A stretch of 35,433 nt of DNA from JBHWPB01 sp043424675 (GCA_043424675.1 JBHWPB010000158.1:1-35433); one strand, 5' to 3'. Positions 23,072 through 32,794 are shown, numbered from the stretch's first letter. Numbers and translations are program-made. The notes: generated from the letters alone by a model not told the origin.

Positions 23072-23689
23072 ATGTCTGAACGTGGCTTATTAATCGTACT
23101 GTCAGGACCGTCAGGGGTAGGAAAAGGAACAGTCCGACATGCAATATTAGAACATTACGATAATGACTTTGACTTTTCAATATCGATGACAACAAGAGAA
23201 AAAAGAAAAGGAGAAGTCGAAGGCAAAGATTATTTCTTTCGGACGAGAGAAGAGTTCCAGAAAATTATTGAAGAAGACGGCTTTTTAGAACATGCAGAGT
23301 ACGTCGGAAATTATTATGGAACGCTTAAGTCATACGTTGAAGATCGTCTAGATAGTGGGAGAGATGTGCTTTTAGAAATCGAGGTTAAGGGAGCTAAACA
23401 AGTACAAAAGCAAATGCCTGAAGGTATTTTTATTTTCTTAACTCCACCTAATCTGCAAGAGCTTGAAAGTCGAATCGTAAATAGAGGGACAGATTCCCCT
23501 GAAGCTGTAGAACAGAGGCTCAGCCAAGCTGTTGAAGAGATACGACAAATTCGTTATTATGACTATGTCGTAGAAAATGACGAGGTATTAGAAGCGGCCC
23601 GAAAAGTTAAAAATATTATCGAAAGCGAACATCTAAAAGTATCGAGAAATATCTCAGACTTTGAAACATTTATAAAGGAGATGGAATAA
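23072..23689 (+). CDS. gmk: guanylate kinase
   Basis: Gmk phosphorylates GMP to GDP with ATP in the cytoplasm, an essential step of guanine nucleotide supply. The 205-residue protein has the P-loop SGPSGVGKGT (11-20), the GMP-binding block SISMTTREKRKGEVEGKDYFF and the LLEIEVKGAKQV segment, all standard. The start is ATG 23072, with AAAGG upstream; a four-codon frame starting at 23068 overlaps it and may be incidental. The stop is followed directly by the rpoZ start codon, so translation of gmk and rpoZ is probably linked. Confidence 0.97.
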   Translation: MSERGLLIVLSGPSGVGKGTVRHAILEHYDNDFDFSISMTTREKRKGEVEGKDYFFRTREEFQKIIEEDGFLEHAEYVGNYYGTLKSYVEDRLDSGRDVLLEIEVKGAKQVQKQMPEGIFIFLTPPNLQELESRIVNRGTDSPEAVEQRLSQAVEEIRQIRYYDYVVENDEVLEAARKVKNIIESEHLKVSRNISDFETFIKEME

Positions 23690-23908
23690 TTGTTATTATA
23701 TCCTTCACAAGATGATTTATTAGAAAAAGTGAATTCAGATTACTCCCTTGTTGTTCTGGCAAGTAAAAGAGCGACGAAACTAAGGGAAGAAGATAACCCA
23801 ATGCTTTCTGAATACAAATCAAAAAAGCCGGTAGGCAAAGCGCTTGAAGAAATTGCGGCGGGAGATATTGTGATTGATTCTGACAGTCAATCCGATAAGA
23901 AAGAATAA
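23690..23908 (+). CDS. rpoZ: DNA-directed RNA polymerase subunit omega
   Basis: Omega helps fold and stabilise the beta-prime subunit of RNA polymerase. The 72-residue protein has the core pattern YPSQDDLLEKVNSDYSLVVL, ASKRATKLRE and SKKPVGKALEEIAAGDI. The start is TTG immediately after the gmk stop codon, with AAAGGAG about 9 nt upstream inside gmk. The gmk-rpoZ pair is standard in Firmicutes. A strong terminator follows. Confidence 0.95.
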   Translation: MLLYPSQDDLLEKVNSDYSLVVLASKRATKLREEDNPMLSEYKSKKPVGKALEEIAAGDIVIDSDSQSDKKE

Positions 23909-23912
23909 GTAA

Positions 23913-23951
23913 AAAGTGCTTTAAGTCGTAGGCTTAAAGCACTTTATTTTT
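23913..23951 (+). terminator. terminator between rpoZ and coaBC
   Basis: AAAGTGCTTTAAG (23913-23925) pairs perfectly with CTTAAAGCACTTT (23933-23945) around a 7-nt loop and runs into ATTTTT. It splits a cluster that otherwise looks like one operon. Confidence 0.9.
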
Positions 23952-23990
23952 GTGCATATATTTCTGAGGGTTTCTAGAGGGGGAGTTACA

Positions 23991-25199
23991 GTGTTACAAG
24001 GTAAAAATATAGCGGTCTATGTAACAGGCGGCATCGCTATTTATAAGGTCGCAGATCTTGTCCGAGGCTTTATTAAAGAAGGAGCACAAGTACGTGTTGC
24101 AATGACAGAAGCAGCTACAGCGTTTGTTTCTCCTTTGACCTTTCAGATTTTATCAAAAAATGAAGTTTATACGGATCTTTTTGTAGAAAATGATCCTGCT
24201 GAAGTGGCTCACATTCATCTTGCAGATTGGTCTGATCTTGCAGTCCTTGCTCCAGCAACAGCAAATACAATCGGAAAACTTGCGAATGGAATTGGAGATA
24301 ATTTTGTGACAGCCGCTTTATCAGCGACGAATGTTCCTTTATTTATCATTCCAGCTATGAACACGAAAATGTATGAGAATCCTCGTACTCAAAAGAACAT
24401 AGCGACGCTTATGGAGGATGGTATTTCTTTCATTGAACCAGATACAGGCTTTCTTGCTGAAGGATATGAAGGCAAAGGACGATATCCTGAGAATGAACGA
24501 GTGTTAGCTGAAATTAAAGAAACGTTGACAGAAAAAGATCAGAGTCTTCCGCTCAAAAACAAAAAAATTATTGTGACAGCTGGCGGTACGGTTGAAAGAA
24601 TCGATCCTGTCCGCTATATCACAAATGATTCCTCAGGAAAAATGGGCCACCATTTAGCAGAAGCTGCTTATGAAAGAGGAGCTCGTGTTACTTTAATAAC
24701 AGCGAGTAAACTCACTTCGTCCCAGGGAATCGAGCGAGTAGACGTGGAATCTGCCAAAGACATGTATGAAGCTGTAGGGGAGGTCTTTGATGATGCGGAT
24801 CTTTTAATTATGGCCGCAGCGGTATCAGACTATGGACCTGCCATTTCTGCTGACCAAAAAATTAAAAAAGATGGCCAGGAAGATGAAACGATGATCATTG
24901 AACTCAAAGAAAACCCTGACATATTAAAAGAGATGGGGAAAAGGAAAGACAGCCAGATATTGGTAGGTTTCGCTGCTGAAACTGAGAATCTTGAAGAGTA
25001 TGCTCAGAGAAAATTAAAAGAAAAGAACTTAGATTACATTATAGCAAACGATGTCTCCAAAGAAGGCTCAGGATTCAATGTAGACACGAACGAAGTCATC
25101 ATCTTCAATCGTAGTGGAAACAAAAAACACTTACCTTTAGCTGATAAGAAAGAAATTGCCAGCCAAGTCATCCAACTTATTATAGACGAAACGAAGTAA
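23991..25199 (+). CDS. coaBC: bifunctional phosphopantothenoylcysteine decarboxylase / phosphopantothenate-cysteine ligase
   Basis: CoaBC joins cysteine to phosphopantothenate and decarboxylates the product, giving 4'-phosphopantetheine for coenzyme A. The 402-residue protein has an N-terminal flavin decarboxylase domain (about 1-180). This has VTGGIAIYK, the active-site histidine region AHIHLADW (His74) and PAMNTKMYENP (Asn124). The C-terminal ligase domain (about 190-402) has VTAGGTVERIDPVRYITN, AAAVSDYGP and ENPDIL. The start is set at GTG 23991 because AGAGGGGGAG lies about 6 nt upstream; an earlier in-frame GTG at 23952 overlaps the rpoZ terminator and lacks such a site. No strong promoter is seen between the terminator and the gene. 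priA follows after 14 nt. Confidence 0.96.
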   Translation: MLQGKNIAVYVTGGIAIYKVADLVRGFIKEGAQVRVAMTEAATAFVSPLTFQILSKNEVYTDLFVENDPAEVAHIHLADWSDLAVLAPATANTIGKLANGIGDNFVTAALSATNVPLFIIPAMNTKMYENPRTQKNIATLMEDGISFIEPDTGFLAEGYEGKGRYPENERVLAEIKETLTEKDQSLPLKNKKIIVTAGGTVERIDPVRYITNDSSGKMGHHLAEAAYERGARVTLITASKLTSSQGIERVDVESAKDMYEAVGEVFDDADLLIMAAAVSDYGPAISADQKIKKDGQEDETMIIELKENPDILKEMGKRKDSQILVGFAAETENLEEYAQRKLKEKNLDYIIANDVSKEGSGFNVDTNEVIIFNRSGNKKHLPLADKKEIASQVIQLIIDETK

Positions 25200-25213
25200 G
25201 AGGAGAGGAACCC

Positions 25214-27628
25214 ATGACACAGATTGCGCAGGTTATTGTTGATGTACCAACAATGCAAACCAATAAACCTTATGACTATAGTATTCCTGAAAAATACGAA
25301 GGTGTTATTCAGAAGGGGATGCGTGTGATTGTGCCTTTTGGTCAAGGTTCCAGACAAGTCCAAGGGTTTGTCATTAATCTAAAAGAAGAAAGTAACTATC
25401 CTGAGAAGCTGAAAGAAGTAACAAGTCTCATGGATTTGTCTCCTGTTTTATCTGAAGAACATCTCGAGCTTGCCAAGGAGATGTCCAAACAGACCTTCAG
25501 CTTTCTCATCACAAGTTTACAAGCGATGCTGCCCAGTGCCTTGCGAGCTGAATATAAAAAGGTTATTCAGATTGTAGATGAAATAAGTCTTGAAGCTTAT
25601 TCTGAACTCTTTTTGGAAAGAGATGAGATATCCTTTGAAGAAGCAGAAGAACGAGGCATCTTGAAAGAACTCAAAAAACTTAAAGACCAAGGTAAAGTAA
25701 ACATCCAGTACTTGGTAAAGGATAAAAGTACTAGAAAAACCTTGCAATTTGTTAAGCCGCTCTTAACTTTTGAAGACTATGAAAATCTCTATGATGAAAT
25801 CCCCAAGAATGCAACAAAACAAGCGCTATTGGTTGATCTGTTACAAGGACTAGAAGGGGTGGAAAAGCCCGCGAAAGATTTTGTGGAACACTATGGAATT
25901 TCGTACAATACCCTCAAAATTGGTCAAGAAAGAGGCTGGTTGGACCAAGTGGAGAGAGAAGTTTATCGAGATCCTTATAAGGACTCAGATATCACCCAAA
26001 CTTCACCGCTTTCTCTTACGGAAGAACAAACCCTGGCTTATGAGAAAGTAACAGAAGCTGTTGTTGCACAAGAAAATGAGATATTTCTATTAAAGGGGAT
26101 TACAGGAAGCGGTAAAACAGAAGTCTATATGCAAGCTATCCAAAAAGTACTAGACCAAGGTCAAACCACACTCATGCTCGTTCCAGAGATAGCCTTGACG
26201 CCACAGATGGTGCACCGCTTTAAAGGCCGATTCGGCGATTTAGTGGCGGTCATGCACAGTGGCTTGTCTGAAGGAGAACGCTACGACGAATGGAGAAGAA
26301 TTGAAGAAGGTTCTGCCCGTATTATTGTAGGAGTGCGTTCTTCTGTTTTTGCACCAGCAAAAAATATTGGACTCATTATTATCGATGAAGAACACGAGAC
26401 GACTTACAAGCAAAACGATAATCCGCGCTATCATGCTCGCAATGTGGCGAAGTGGCGTGCTCAATATCATTCCTGCCCTGTCGTCTTAGGCAGTGCCACA
26501 CCGTCTTTAGAAACAATGGCGAGAGCTATAAAAGGGGTATACAAACTTTTAGAGCTAAAAGAACGTCCTACTCCCAAACCTCTACCAAAAGTAGAAGTGC
26601 TCGATTTAAAAGACGAAGCAGAAAAAGGAAACCTAAGCAATTTCTCTGAGCCTTTGGTAAAGGCTATACAGGAGCGCTTAGCTTCTGGCGAACAGACTGT
26701 TTTGCTTCTCAACCGAAGAGGCTATTCATCTTTTATGATGTGCCGTGATTGTGGGTATGTTCTTCAGTGCCAAAATTGCGATATATCTTTGACCTTACAT
26801 ATGGATACTAAAACTATGAAATGCCATTATTGTGGCTACGAAGAATCTATTCCCCAAAGATGTGATAATTGTGGAAGTCGTCACATGCGTTACTATGGAA
26901 CTGGAACTCAGAAAGTTGAAAAAGAACTGAAAGAAATTCTGCCCGAGGCGCGTGTGATAAGAATGGATAATGACACGACACGCAGAAAAGGGGCCTATGA
27001 AAGACTGCTTGGATCTTTTGGAAAGCATGAAGCTGATATTCTACTAGGAACACAGATGATTGCGAAAGGACTTGATTTTTCTAATGTGACTTTAGTAGGA
27101 GTCTTGAATGGGGACACCTCTCTATACTTGCCAGATTTTCGAGCCAGTGAAAAAACCTTCCAGCTTTTGACCCAGGTGAGTGGGCGTGCGGGCAGAGGGG
27201 ACAAAGAAGGGGAAGTTATTGTTCAAACTTATAATCCGGATCATTATGCGATTCAACTCGCTCAAGAACATGATTACGATCGCTTTTTTAATTTAGAAAT
27301 GAAATTGCGACATCAAGGGAATTACGCTCCCTATTATTACACCTATCGCATTTCAATCAGTCATCCTGATGAGTTGAAAGCAGCTAAAAAGATAAATGAA
27401 GTTTATAAATATATCCAGCCTGTTTTAGCAGAAGATGTTGTTGTGCTAGGCCCTACACCCAAAGCGATCGCTCGCCTGCAGAATCGCTATCACTATCAGA
27501 TCCTCATCAAATATAAAAAAGAAGGGATGCTTCAAAAGCGTCTTCATCAATACATGTTTGAGCATCAAAAAGATTATGCCAAAAATTATCAGATTGCTAT
27601 TGATCCCGAACCGACAACAATTATGTAA
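25214..27628 (+). CDS. priA: primosomal protein N' (replication restart helicase PriA)
   Basis: PriA recognises stalled or broken forks and reloads the replicative helicase. The 804-residue protein has an N-terminal DNA-binding domain (about 1-110) and Walker A GITGSGKT (295-302). The helicase motif IIDEEHETTYKQ is near 388 and the SATPS motif follows. A zinc-binding cysteine cluster spans about 510-556 (CRDCGYVLQCQNC, CHYCGYEE, CDNCGS). QVSGRAGRGDKEGEV and the C-terminal domain complete the helicase. The length is normal for Firmicutes. AGAGGAGAGG precedes the ATG. It sits between coaBC and fmt in the usual order. Confidence 0.97.
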   Translation: MTQIAQVIVDVPTMQTNKPYDYSIPEKYEGVIQKGMRVIVPFGQGSRQVQGFVINLKEESNYPEKLKEVTSLMDLSPVLSEEHLELAKEMSKQTFSFLITSLQAMLPSALRAEYKKVIQIVDEISLEAYSELFLERDEISFEEAEERGILKELKKLKDQGKVNIQYLVKDKSTRKTLQFVKPLLTFEDYENLYDEIPKNATKQALLVDLLQGLEGVEKPAKDFVEHYGISYNTLKIGQERGWLDQVEREVYRDPYKDSDITQTSPLSLTEEQTLAYEKVTEAVVAQENEIFLLKGITGSGKTEVYMQAIQKVLDQGQTTLMLVPEIALTPQMVHRFKGRFGDLVAVMHSGLSEGERYDEWRRIEEGSARIIVGVRSSVFAPAKNIGLIIIDEEHETTYKQNDNPRYHARNVAKWRAQYHSCPVVLGSATPSLETMARAIKGVYKLLELKERPTPKPLPKVEVLDLKDEAEKGNLSNFSEPLVKAIQERLASGEQTVLLLNRRGYSSFMMCRDCGYVLQCQNCDISLTLHMDTKTMKCHYCGYEESIPQRCDNCGSRHMRYYGTGTQKVEKELKEILPEARVIRMDNDTTRRKGAYERLLGSFGKHEADILLGTQMIAKGLDFSNVTLVGVLNGDTSLYLPDFRASEKTFQLLTQVSGRAGRGDKEGEVIVQTYNPDHYAIQLAQEHDYDRFFNLEMKLRHQGNYAPYYYTYRISISHPDELKAAKKINEVYKYIQPVLAEDVVVLGPTPKAIARLQNRYHYQILIKYKKEGMLQKRLHQYMFEHQKDYAKNYQIAIDPEPTTIM

Positions 27629-27642
27629 TAAAGGAGAAGAAA

Positions 27643-28587
27643 ATGAAAAAGATTATCTTTATGGGCACCCCTGAATTTGCAGTTCCTATTCTAGAGGGTC
27701 TCAACAGCAAAGGTCTAGAAATAGTCACTGTAGTCACGCAACCTGACCAGCCTGTAGGCAGGAAGCGAAAAATCACCCCTCCCCCTGTCAAAGTGAAGGC
27801 AGAAGAACTGGGATTAGCAGTTTTCCAGCCAGAGTCAATTGCTGAACCAGAAAGTGTGCAGAAGTTAAGAGAGCTGGATGCAGACTTAATTATAACAGCA
27901 GCTTACGGGCAAATTTTACCTACTGAATTATTAGATTATCCGACTTATGGAGCCCTGAACGTACATGCCTCTCTTTTACCTAGATATCGCGGGGGAGCAC
28001 CTATTCACCATGCTGTTTACTGTGGGGATGAAAAGACAGGTGTGACCATCATTGAGATGACAGAACGTCTAGATGCAGGCCCTATGTATGCGCAGTCAGA
28101 AATAGAAATCAAAAGTGATGATGATACAGGTACTCTTTTTGAAAAGCTAAGTGTGCTGGGGAGAGAGACCCTCCTAGAAATGTTGCCTGCCTTTTTTGAA
28201 GGAGAGATAACCCCAATCAATCAAAACGAAGAAGAAGCTGTCTACTCGCCTGCAATTACACGCGCTCAAGAAGAAATTAGCTGGAAAGACAGTGCAGAAC
28301 AAATAGAAAGGCACGTCCGAGCTCTACGTCCGGAACCAGGTGCTTATACTATATTGAATGGAGAAAGAATTAAAATATGGAAAACGGATGTTTCTGATAA
28401 AGAAACAGAGACTGAACCGGGAACCATTGTAGAGCTCACTAAAAAAAATATCTTCGTAGCTTGCGGCGATCAAAGTGTCTTAATGCTGAGAGAGATTCAA
28501 CCCGCAGGTAAAAATGCTATGCCGGTAGCAAACTACTTATCTGGAGCGGGCAGAGATTTAGAAGAAGGAGTGGTTTTGGGTGAGTAA
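27643..28587 (+). CDS. fmt: methionyl-tRNA formyltransferase
   Basis: Fmt formylates the methionine on initiator tRNA using 10-formyltetrahydrofolate, for translation start. The 314-residue protein has the catalytic triad Asn107, His109 and Asp144 (NVHASLLPRYRGGAPI and ERLDAGPM) and the N-terminal MGTPEFAVPIL Rossmann start. The C-terminal OB-like domain (about 205-314) binds the tRNA. Ribosome binding site AAAGGAGAAG lies 8 nt before the ATG, 14 nt after priA. The stop overlaps the GTG start of rsmB. Confidence 0.97.
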   Translation: MKKIIFMGTPEFAVPILEGLNSKGLEIVTVVTQPDQPVGRKRKITPPPVKVKAEELGLAVFQPESIAEPESVQKLRELDADLIITAAYGQILPTELLDYPTYGALNVHASLLPRYRGGAPIHHAVYCGDEKTGVTIIEMTERLDAGPMYAQSEIEIKSDDDTGTLFEKLSVLGRETLLEMLPAFFEGEITPINQNEEEAVYSPAITRAQEEISWKDSAEQIERHVRALRPEPGAYTILNGERIKIWKTDVSDKETETEPGTIVELTKKNIFVACGDQSVLMLREIQPAGKNAMPVANYLSGAGRDLEEGVVLGE

Positions 28588-29938
28588 CCAGATGCCCGAT
28601 ATTCAACAAAGCAGTCGTTATCTCGCGATGGAAACTTTAGACCGTATTGAAAAAAATCAAGCTTACTCCCATTTACTTATTAATGAAACGATTAAAAATA
28701 ACGACCTTTCTCAAGAAGATGCAAACCTGTATACAGAACTTGTGTATGGGACAACTCAGCGCAAGCTGACTTTAGATTATTATATCGACAGATACTTAAA
28801 AAAAGGGCAGAGATTGGATTCATGGCTGCGTCAGCTGTTACGGTTATCAATTTATCAATATGCTTATCTCGATCGAATACCCGATCATGCTATTGTAAAT
28901 GAGGCGGTAGAGATTGCAAAAAAAAGAGGGCACAAAGGGACGGCCTCAGTAACAAATGCTATTTTGCGCAATCTCCTGAGAGATGGTTTGCCATCGCTTG
29001 AAGAAATCGCAGACAAACAAACATATCTTTCTGTCAAATATAGTATGCCTGTAGAATTAGTTAATAAATTTGTGAATAATTTAGGGGTAGAACAGGCTGA
29101 GGAAATGATGGCCTCGGTTTTAGACCATCCTCATACAAGTGTGCGAGTCAATACAAGGTATTTAAATCGAGAAGCTGCAAAAGAAATATTAGAATCAGAA
29201 GGATTCGAAGTAAGAGAAAGTCAAGTTTCTCCGGATGGACTATTAATCAATAAGGGTTATATTCCGGAGAGCCAGCTTTTTAGAGAAGGAAAAATAACGA
29301 TCCAAGATGAAACAAGTATGCTTGTCGGAAACGTTATGAATCCAGAAAAAGGGGACTTTATCTTGGATGCTTGTGCTGCACCTGGAGGTAAAACGACCCA
29401 CATGGCAAATAGTTTAGAGGCAGGTGCAGGGGGTAGAATCATAGCGATTGATCTACACGAAAACAAGATTCGTTTAATCGAGGAAAATGCAGAGCGCCAA
29501 GGCTTTGATGACCTCATTCAAACAAGAGCTTATGATGCAAAGAAGTTAGGACAACTATTTGATGAAGAAACCTTTGACCGAATCTTAGTAGATGCACCTT
29601 GCTCTGGCCTAGGACTCATGCGACGCAAACCCGATATAAAATACACTAAGACCGGAGAAGACTTTTTGCGCCTCAAAAAAATACAGTTGGAAATTCTGGA
29701 AAGTGTCGCTCCATTATTAAAAAAAGATGGCTTGTTGGTTTATAGTACCTGTACAATAATAAGAGAAGAAAATGAAGAAGTTATTGAAGAATTTTTACAG
29801 AATAACGAAGAGTTTTCTAAGGAAGAACCAAATATAAAAATGAGTGTGGTGAACCCGAACGAAGACGAGTATATTAAGGTTCTACCACACGAATATCATT
29901 CGGACGGTTTCTTTATAGCAATGTTAAAAAAAGATTGA
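28580..29938 (+). CDS. rsmB: 16S rRNA (cytosine-967-C5)-methyltransferase
   Basis: RsmB adds a 5-methyl group to cytosine 967 of 16S rRNA, using S-adenosylmethionine. The 452-residue protein has an N-terminal NusB-like RNA-binding domain (about 10-140), a linker, and a methyltransferase domain. The latter contains the SAM motif DACAAPGGKTTH (263-274), the motif IV cysteine in DAPCSGLG (Cys341) and the catalytic cysteine in YSTCTI (Cys391). The start is GTG, overlapping the fmt stop by 8 nt, with GAAGGAG upstream inside fmt. fmt-rsmB-stp is conserved across Firmicutes. Confidence 0.96.
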   Translation: MSNQMPDIQQSSRYLAMETLDRIEKNQAYSHLLINETIKNNDLSQEDANLYTELVYGTTQRKLTLDYYIDRYLKKGQRLDSWLRQLLRLSIYQYAYLDRIPDHAIVNEAVEIAKKRGHKGTASVTNAILRNLLRDGLPSLEEIADKQTYLSVKYSMPVELVNKFVNNLGVEQAEEMMASVLDHPHTSVRVNTRYLNREAAKEILESEGFEVRESQVSPDGLLINKGYIPESQLFREGKITIQDETSMLVGNVMNPEKGDFILDACAAPGGKTTHMANSLEAGAGGRIIAIDLHENKIRLIEENAERQGFDDLIQTRAYDAKKLGQLFDEETFDRILVDAPCSGLGLMRRKPDIKYTKTGEDFLRLKKIQLEILESVAPLLKKDGLLVYSTCTIIREENEEVIEEFLQNNEEFSKEEPNIKMSVVNPNEDEYIKVLPHEYHSDGFFIAMLKKD

Positions 29939-29959
29939 GGAATATAAGGAGTTCAAACA

Positions 29960-30700
29960 ATGGAGATTGGAAAACATTCAGATATAGGTAATACCCGGCA
30001 GATGAATGAGGATTTTATTGACTATTTCTATAATAAAGAAAATATTTTGCTTGCTTTATTGAGCGATGGGATGGGAGGACACCAAGGCGGTGAAGTGGCC
30101 AGTCAGATGGCTGTTGCTCAATTAGGACACCGTTTTGAAGATAGTGATGCTAAGACAATTCCCGAGATAAAAGAAGGGCTGGAAAACTTCATCAGAGAAA
30201 TCAATGTGCTCATCTACAATAAATCCACCCAATATACTGATCTAGAAGGTATGGGAACTACTCTAGTAGGAGCTGCCGTTATTGGAGACGATATAGTTAT
30301 CTTCAATGTTGGGGATAGTCGCGCCTACCTTTGGCAAGAAAATAAATTAGAATTAGTAACGTCTGATCACAGTTTCGTTAATAGCTTAGTGCGAGACGGA
30401 CAGATAACCAGAGAAGAGGCAGAACATCATCCAAAAAGGAATGTGCTTATCTCAGCATTGGGAACGAACGATGAACTTCTTATTGATTTTTACGAAAGAA
30501 GTTTCTCTTCAGGTAGTGTTTTATTGCTTTCCAGTGACGGCTTGCATGGTGTTCTATCTGACGACAATTTAAAAGAAATTTTAAGCCAGAAAATCACGGC
30601 GCAAGAAAAAGCAACTCTCCTTGTTGAAGAATCCTTACAAGCAAAAAGCAACGATAATATTAGTGCATGTGTTGTGCAAAATGGAAAAGAAGGTGATTAA
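29960..30700 (+). CDS. stp: PP2C-family serine/threonine protein phosphatase
   Basis: Stp removes phosphate from serine and threonine residues placed by the partner kinase PrkC. The 246-residue single-domain protein has the PPM metal sites: Asp18 in RQMNEDF, Asp36 in SDGMGGHQGGE, Asp near 193 in SSDGLHG and Asp near 232 in SNDNISACV. Further family motifs are GMGTTLVGA and NVGDSRAYLW. It uses two or three Mn2+ or Mg2+ ions. ATAAGGAG precedes the ATG. The kinase gene starts 3 nt after its stop, so the antagonistic pair is co-translated from one mRNA. Confidence 0.96.
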   Translation: MEIGKHSDIGNTRQMNEDFIDYFYNKENILLALLSDGMGGHQGGEVASQMAVAQLGHRFEDSDAKTIPEIKEGLENFIREINVLIYNKSTQYTDLEGMGTTLVGAAVIGDDIVIFNVGDSRAYLWQENKLELVTSDHSFVNSLVRDGQITREEAEHHPKRNVLISALGTNDELLIDFYERSFSSGSVLLLSSDGLHGVLSDDNLKEILSQKITAQEKATLLVEESLQAKSNDNISACVVQNGKEGD

Positions 30701-30703
30701 AAA

Positions 30704-32794
30704 ATGGAACAGGGCTATTATATTGATGGACGCTATAAAATCCTGTCTAGTGTTGGTTCAGGAGGCATGGCTAATGTATATCTTGCTGAGGATTTAATTC
30801 TAGAGCGAGAAGTAGCAATTAAAGTTTTACGTCTTGATTTTAGAGATGATGAAGAAAGTATCCGCCGTTTTAGGCGAGAAGCTGAGTCGACTACGAATCT
30901 CAACCATGCTAATATCGTGTCGGTCTTTGATGTGGGGATAGGAGAAAATCCATATATTGTGATGGAATATGTGGAAGGGATGAATTTAAAGGAATTTATT
31001 GATAGCAATGACCCCATCCCTTACCCTCAAATAATCAATATTATGACGCAGATCTTATCTGGTGTCGGTTACGCTCATCGAAACGATGTCATCCATCGTG
31101 ATCTTAAACCACAAAATATTTTGATTAATAAGCAGAACCAAGCTAAAATATCTGACTTCGGTATAGCGATTGCTTTATCCCAGAACTCAATAACCCAAAC
31201 GAATTCTCTTTTAGGTTCTGTTCAATATATGTCGCCTGAAAGAGCGCGTGGAAGTATGGCTTCGATCCAGTCTGATATCTATTCTCTGGGAGTGATACTT
31301 TATGAAATGATAACGGGAAAGGTTCCTTTTGAAGGGGAATCTGCTGTATCAGTAGCATTGAGACATTTCCAAGAAGAGATTCCTTCCTTGAAAGAACATG
31401 ATGAAAATATACCTCAGGCCCTAGAAAATGTCGTGTTAAAGGCAACAGCTAAAGACCCTAAAGATCGTTATAGTGACACTTTTGAAATGAGAGAAGATTT
31501 AAAGACGGCTTTAGATGATAATAGAAAACACGAAGAACGAATCACGTTCATGAGCGAAGATCCTGATCTAGAAGAAACTATTCCTATAAAAGCTGTCCCT
31601 AGTGCGGCTGCAGCAGCAACCGTAATGGAAGATCATCGGGATGAAAAGACTTTAGATAACGAAGAAGCTCGCACGACCCCTTCGAATCTCGATACTTCGG
31701 AGGCGGCTGTCGTTCCCGATAAAAGACAGAAAAGAAAAAAATGGCCCTGGCTCATTTTACTTCTTATTCTTCTCTTTCTCGGCGGCTATTTGGTTTATGG
31801 GAATCTCTTAATGAATCAGCCTGTTGAATTACCTGATTTATCAGGCCTGTCACAAGCAGAAGCTATAGGAGAATTAGAAGAATTGAATCTCCAATTAGGA
31901 GAACTTATTGAAGAGGCAAGTGATGAGTATGAAGAAGGAGAGGTCACAAGAACCAATCCGCGCCGTAATACAACGGTGCGTGCAGAATCCGCAGTAGACC
32001 TCTATCTGAGTACGGGTCGAGAAGCTATGCCTTTTCCAGAGTTAATTGGAACCTCTTATGAAGAAGCAAGAGCCCAATTAACAGAAATTGGCTTCTCTGT
32101 TGAAAGAGAAGAAGAATCAAGTTCGACTGTCGAAGCAGGCGATATTATCGCTCAAGATATCGATCCCGACACAGAAGTGATACCGGAAGAGACAACCGTA
32201 GAGTTGACAGTCAGTACTGGTGCTCAAGAAATAGCGTTGAGAGATTTGAGTAATTATTCTTGGAGAAGTGTTCAAGACTATGCTGCTGATCTAGGTCTCA
32301 CTGCTATTCGTGAAGAACAAAGTTCTGATACAGTTCCTGAAAATCAAGTTATCTCACAAAGTCCAGCTCCGCGCACAACCTTATACCCTGGCGATAGTTT
32401 TACAGTGGTTATTTCAACGGGTCCAGAAGAAGTTGTAGAACCAGAATACCTTGATGTTCCAGTAACGTTGAACATTGAGTATGTTCCAAATACAGCAGAC
32501 CCTGCAGAAGAAGTTACGGAAGATTCAGGAGAGGAAGCAGATACTTCTGAAGAAGACACCAGCAGTGAAGACGAAGAAAGTACAGAAGATACGACCACAA
32601 AAGAATTGGAACCCAATGAAATACTCATCTATGTCGATGATGTAGGAAACAGTTATGATACACCATACAGACGAATGCTAATCACGAATAATACAACTGT
32701 ACAGATTCAATTACAATTAGAAAACGGCCAGACAGGCAGCTACCGTGTCTTGCGAGACGGCACATTGATAGAAGAATCTGAAATAACAGCGTAA
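30704..32794 (+). CDS. prkC: PASTA-domain serine/threonine protein kinase PrkC/StkP
   Basis: PrkC senses peptidoglycan fragments or lipid II outside the cell and phosphorylates cell-wall, division and translation proteins inside. The 696-residue protein has a Hanks kinase domain (about 10-270). Its key residues are GSGGMANV (18-25), Lys40, HRDLKPQN (131-138, Asp133), DFG (151-153) and activation-loop Thr164/Thr166. A variable juxtamembrane segment leads to one membrane helix (about 347-366). Three PASTA repeats follow (about 372-438, 442-508, 509-575). After them comes an acidic Ser/Thr/Glu linker (597-636) and a C-terminal 60-residue segment (637-696) that is not PASTA. The ATG follows stp by 3 nt; GAAGGTG is the ribosome binding site. 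Confidence 0.96.
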   Translation: MEQGYYIDGRYKILSSVGSGGMANVYLAEDLILEREVAIKVLRLDFRDDEESIRRFRREAESTTNLNHANIVSVFDVGIGENPYIVMEYVEGMNLKEFIDSNDPIPYPQIINIMTQILSGVGYAHRNDVIHRDLKPQNILINKQNQAKISDFGIAIALSQNSITQTNSLLGSVQYMSPERARGSMASIQSDIYSLGVILYEMITGKVPFEGESAVSVALRHFQEEIPSLKEHDENIPQALENVVLKATAKDPKDRYSDTFEMREDLKTALDDNRKHEERITFMSEDPDLEETIPIKAVPSAAAAATVMEDHRDEKTLDNEEARTTPSNLDTSEAAVVPDKRQKRKKWPWLILLLILLFLGGYLVYGNLLMNQPVELPDLSGLSQAEAIGELEELNLQLGELIEEASDEYEEGEVTRTNPRRNTTVRAESAVDLYLSTGREAMPFPELIGTSYEEARAQLTEIGFSVEREEESSSTVEAGDIIAQDIDPDTEVIPEETTVELTVSTGAQEIALRDLSNYSWRSVQDYAADLGLTAIREEQSSDTVPENQVISQSPAPRTTLYPGDSFTVVISTGPEEVVEPEYLDVPVTLNIEYVPNTADPAEEVTEDSGEEADTSEEDTSSEDEESTEDTTTKELEPNEILIYVDDVGNSYDTPYRRMLITNNTTVQIQLQLENGQTGSYRVLRDGTLIEESEITA

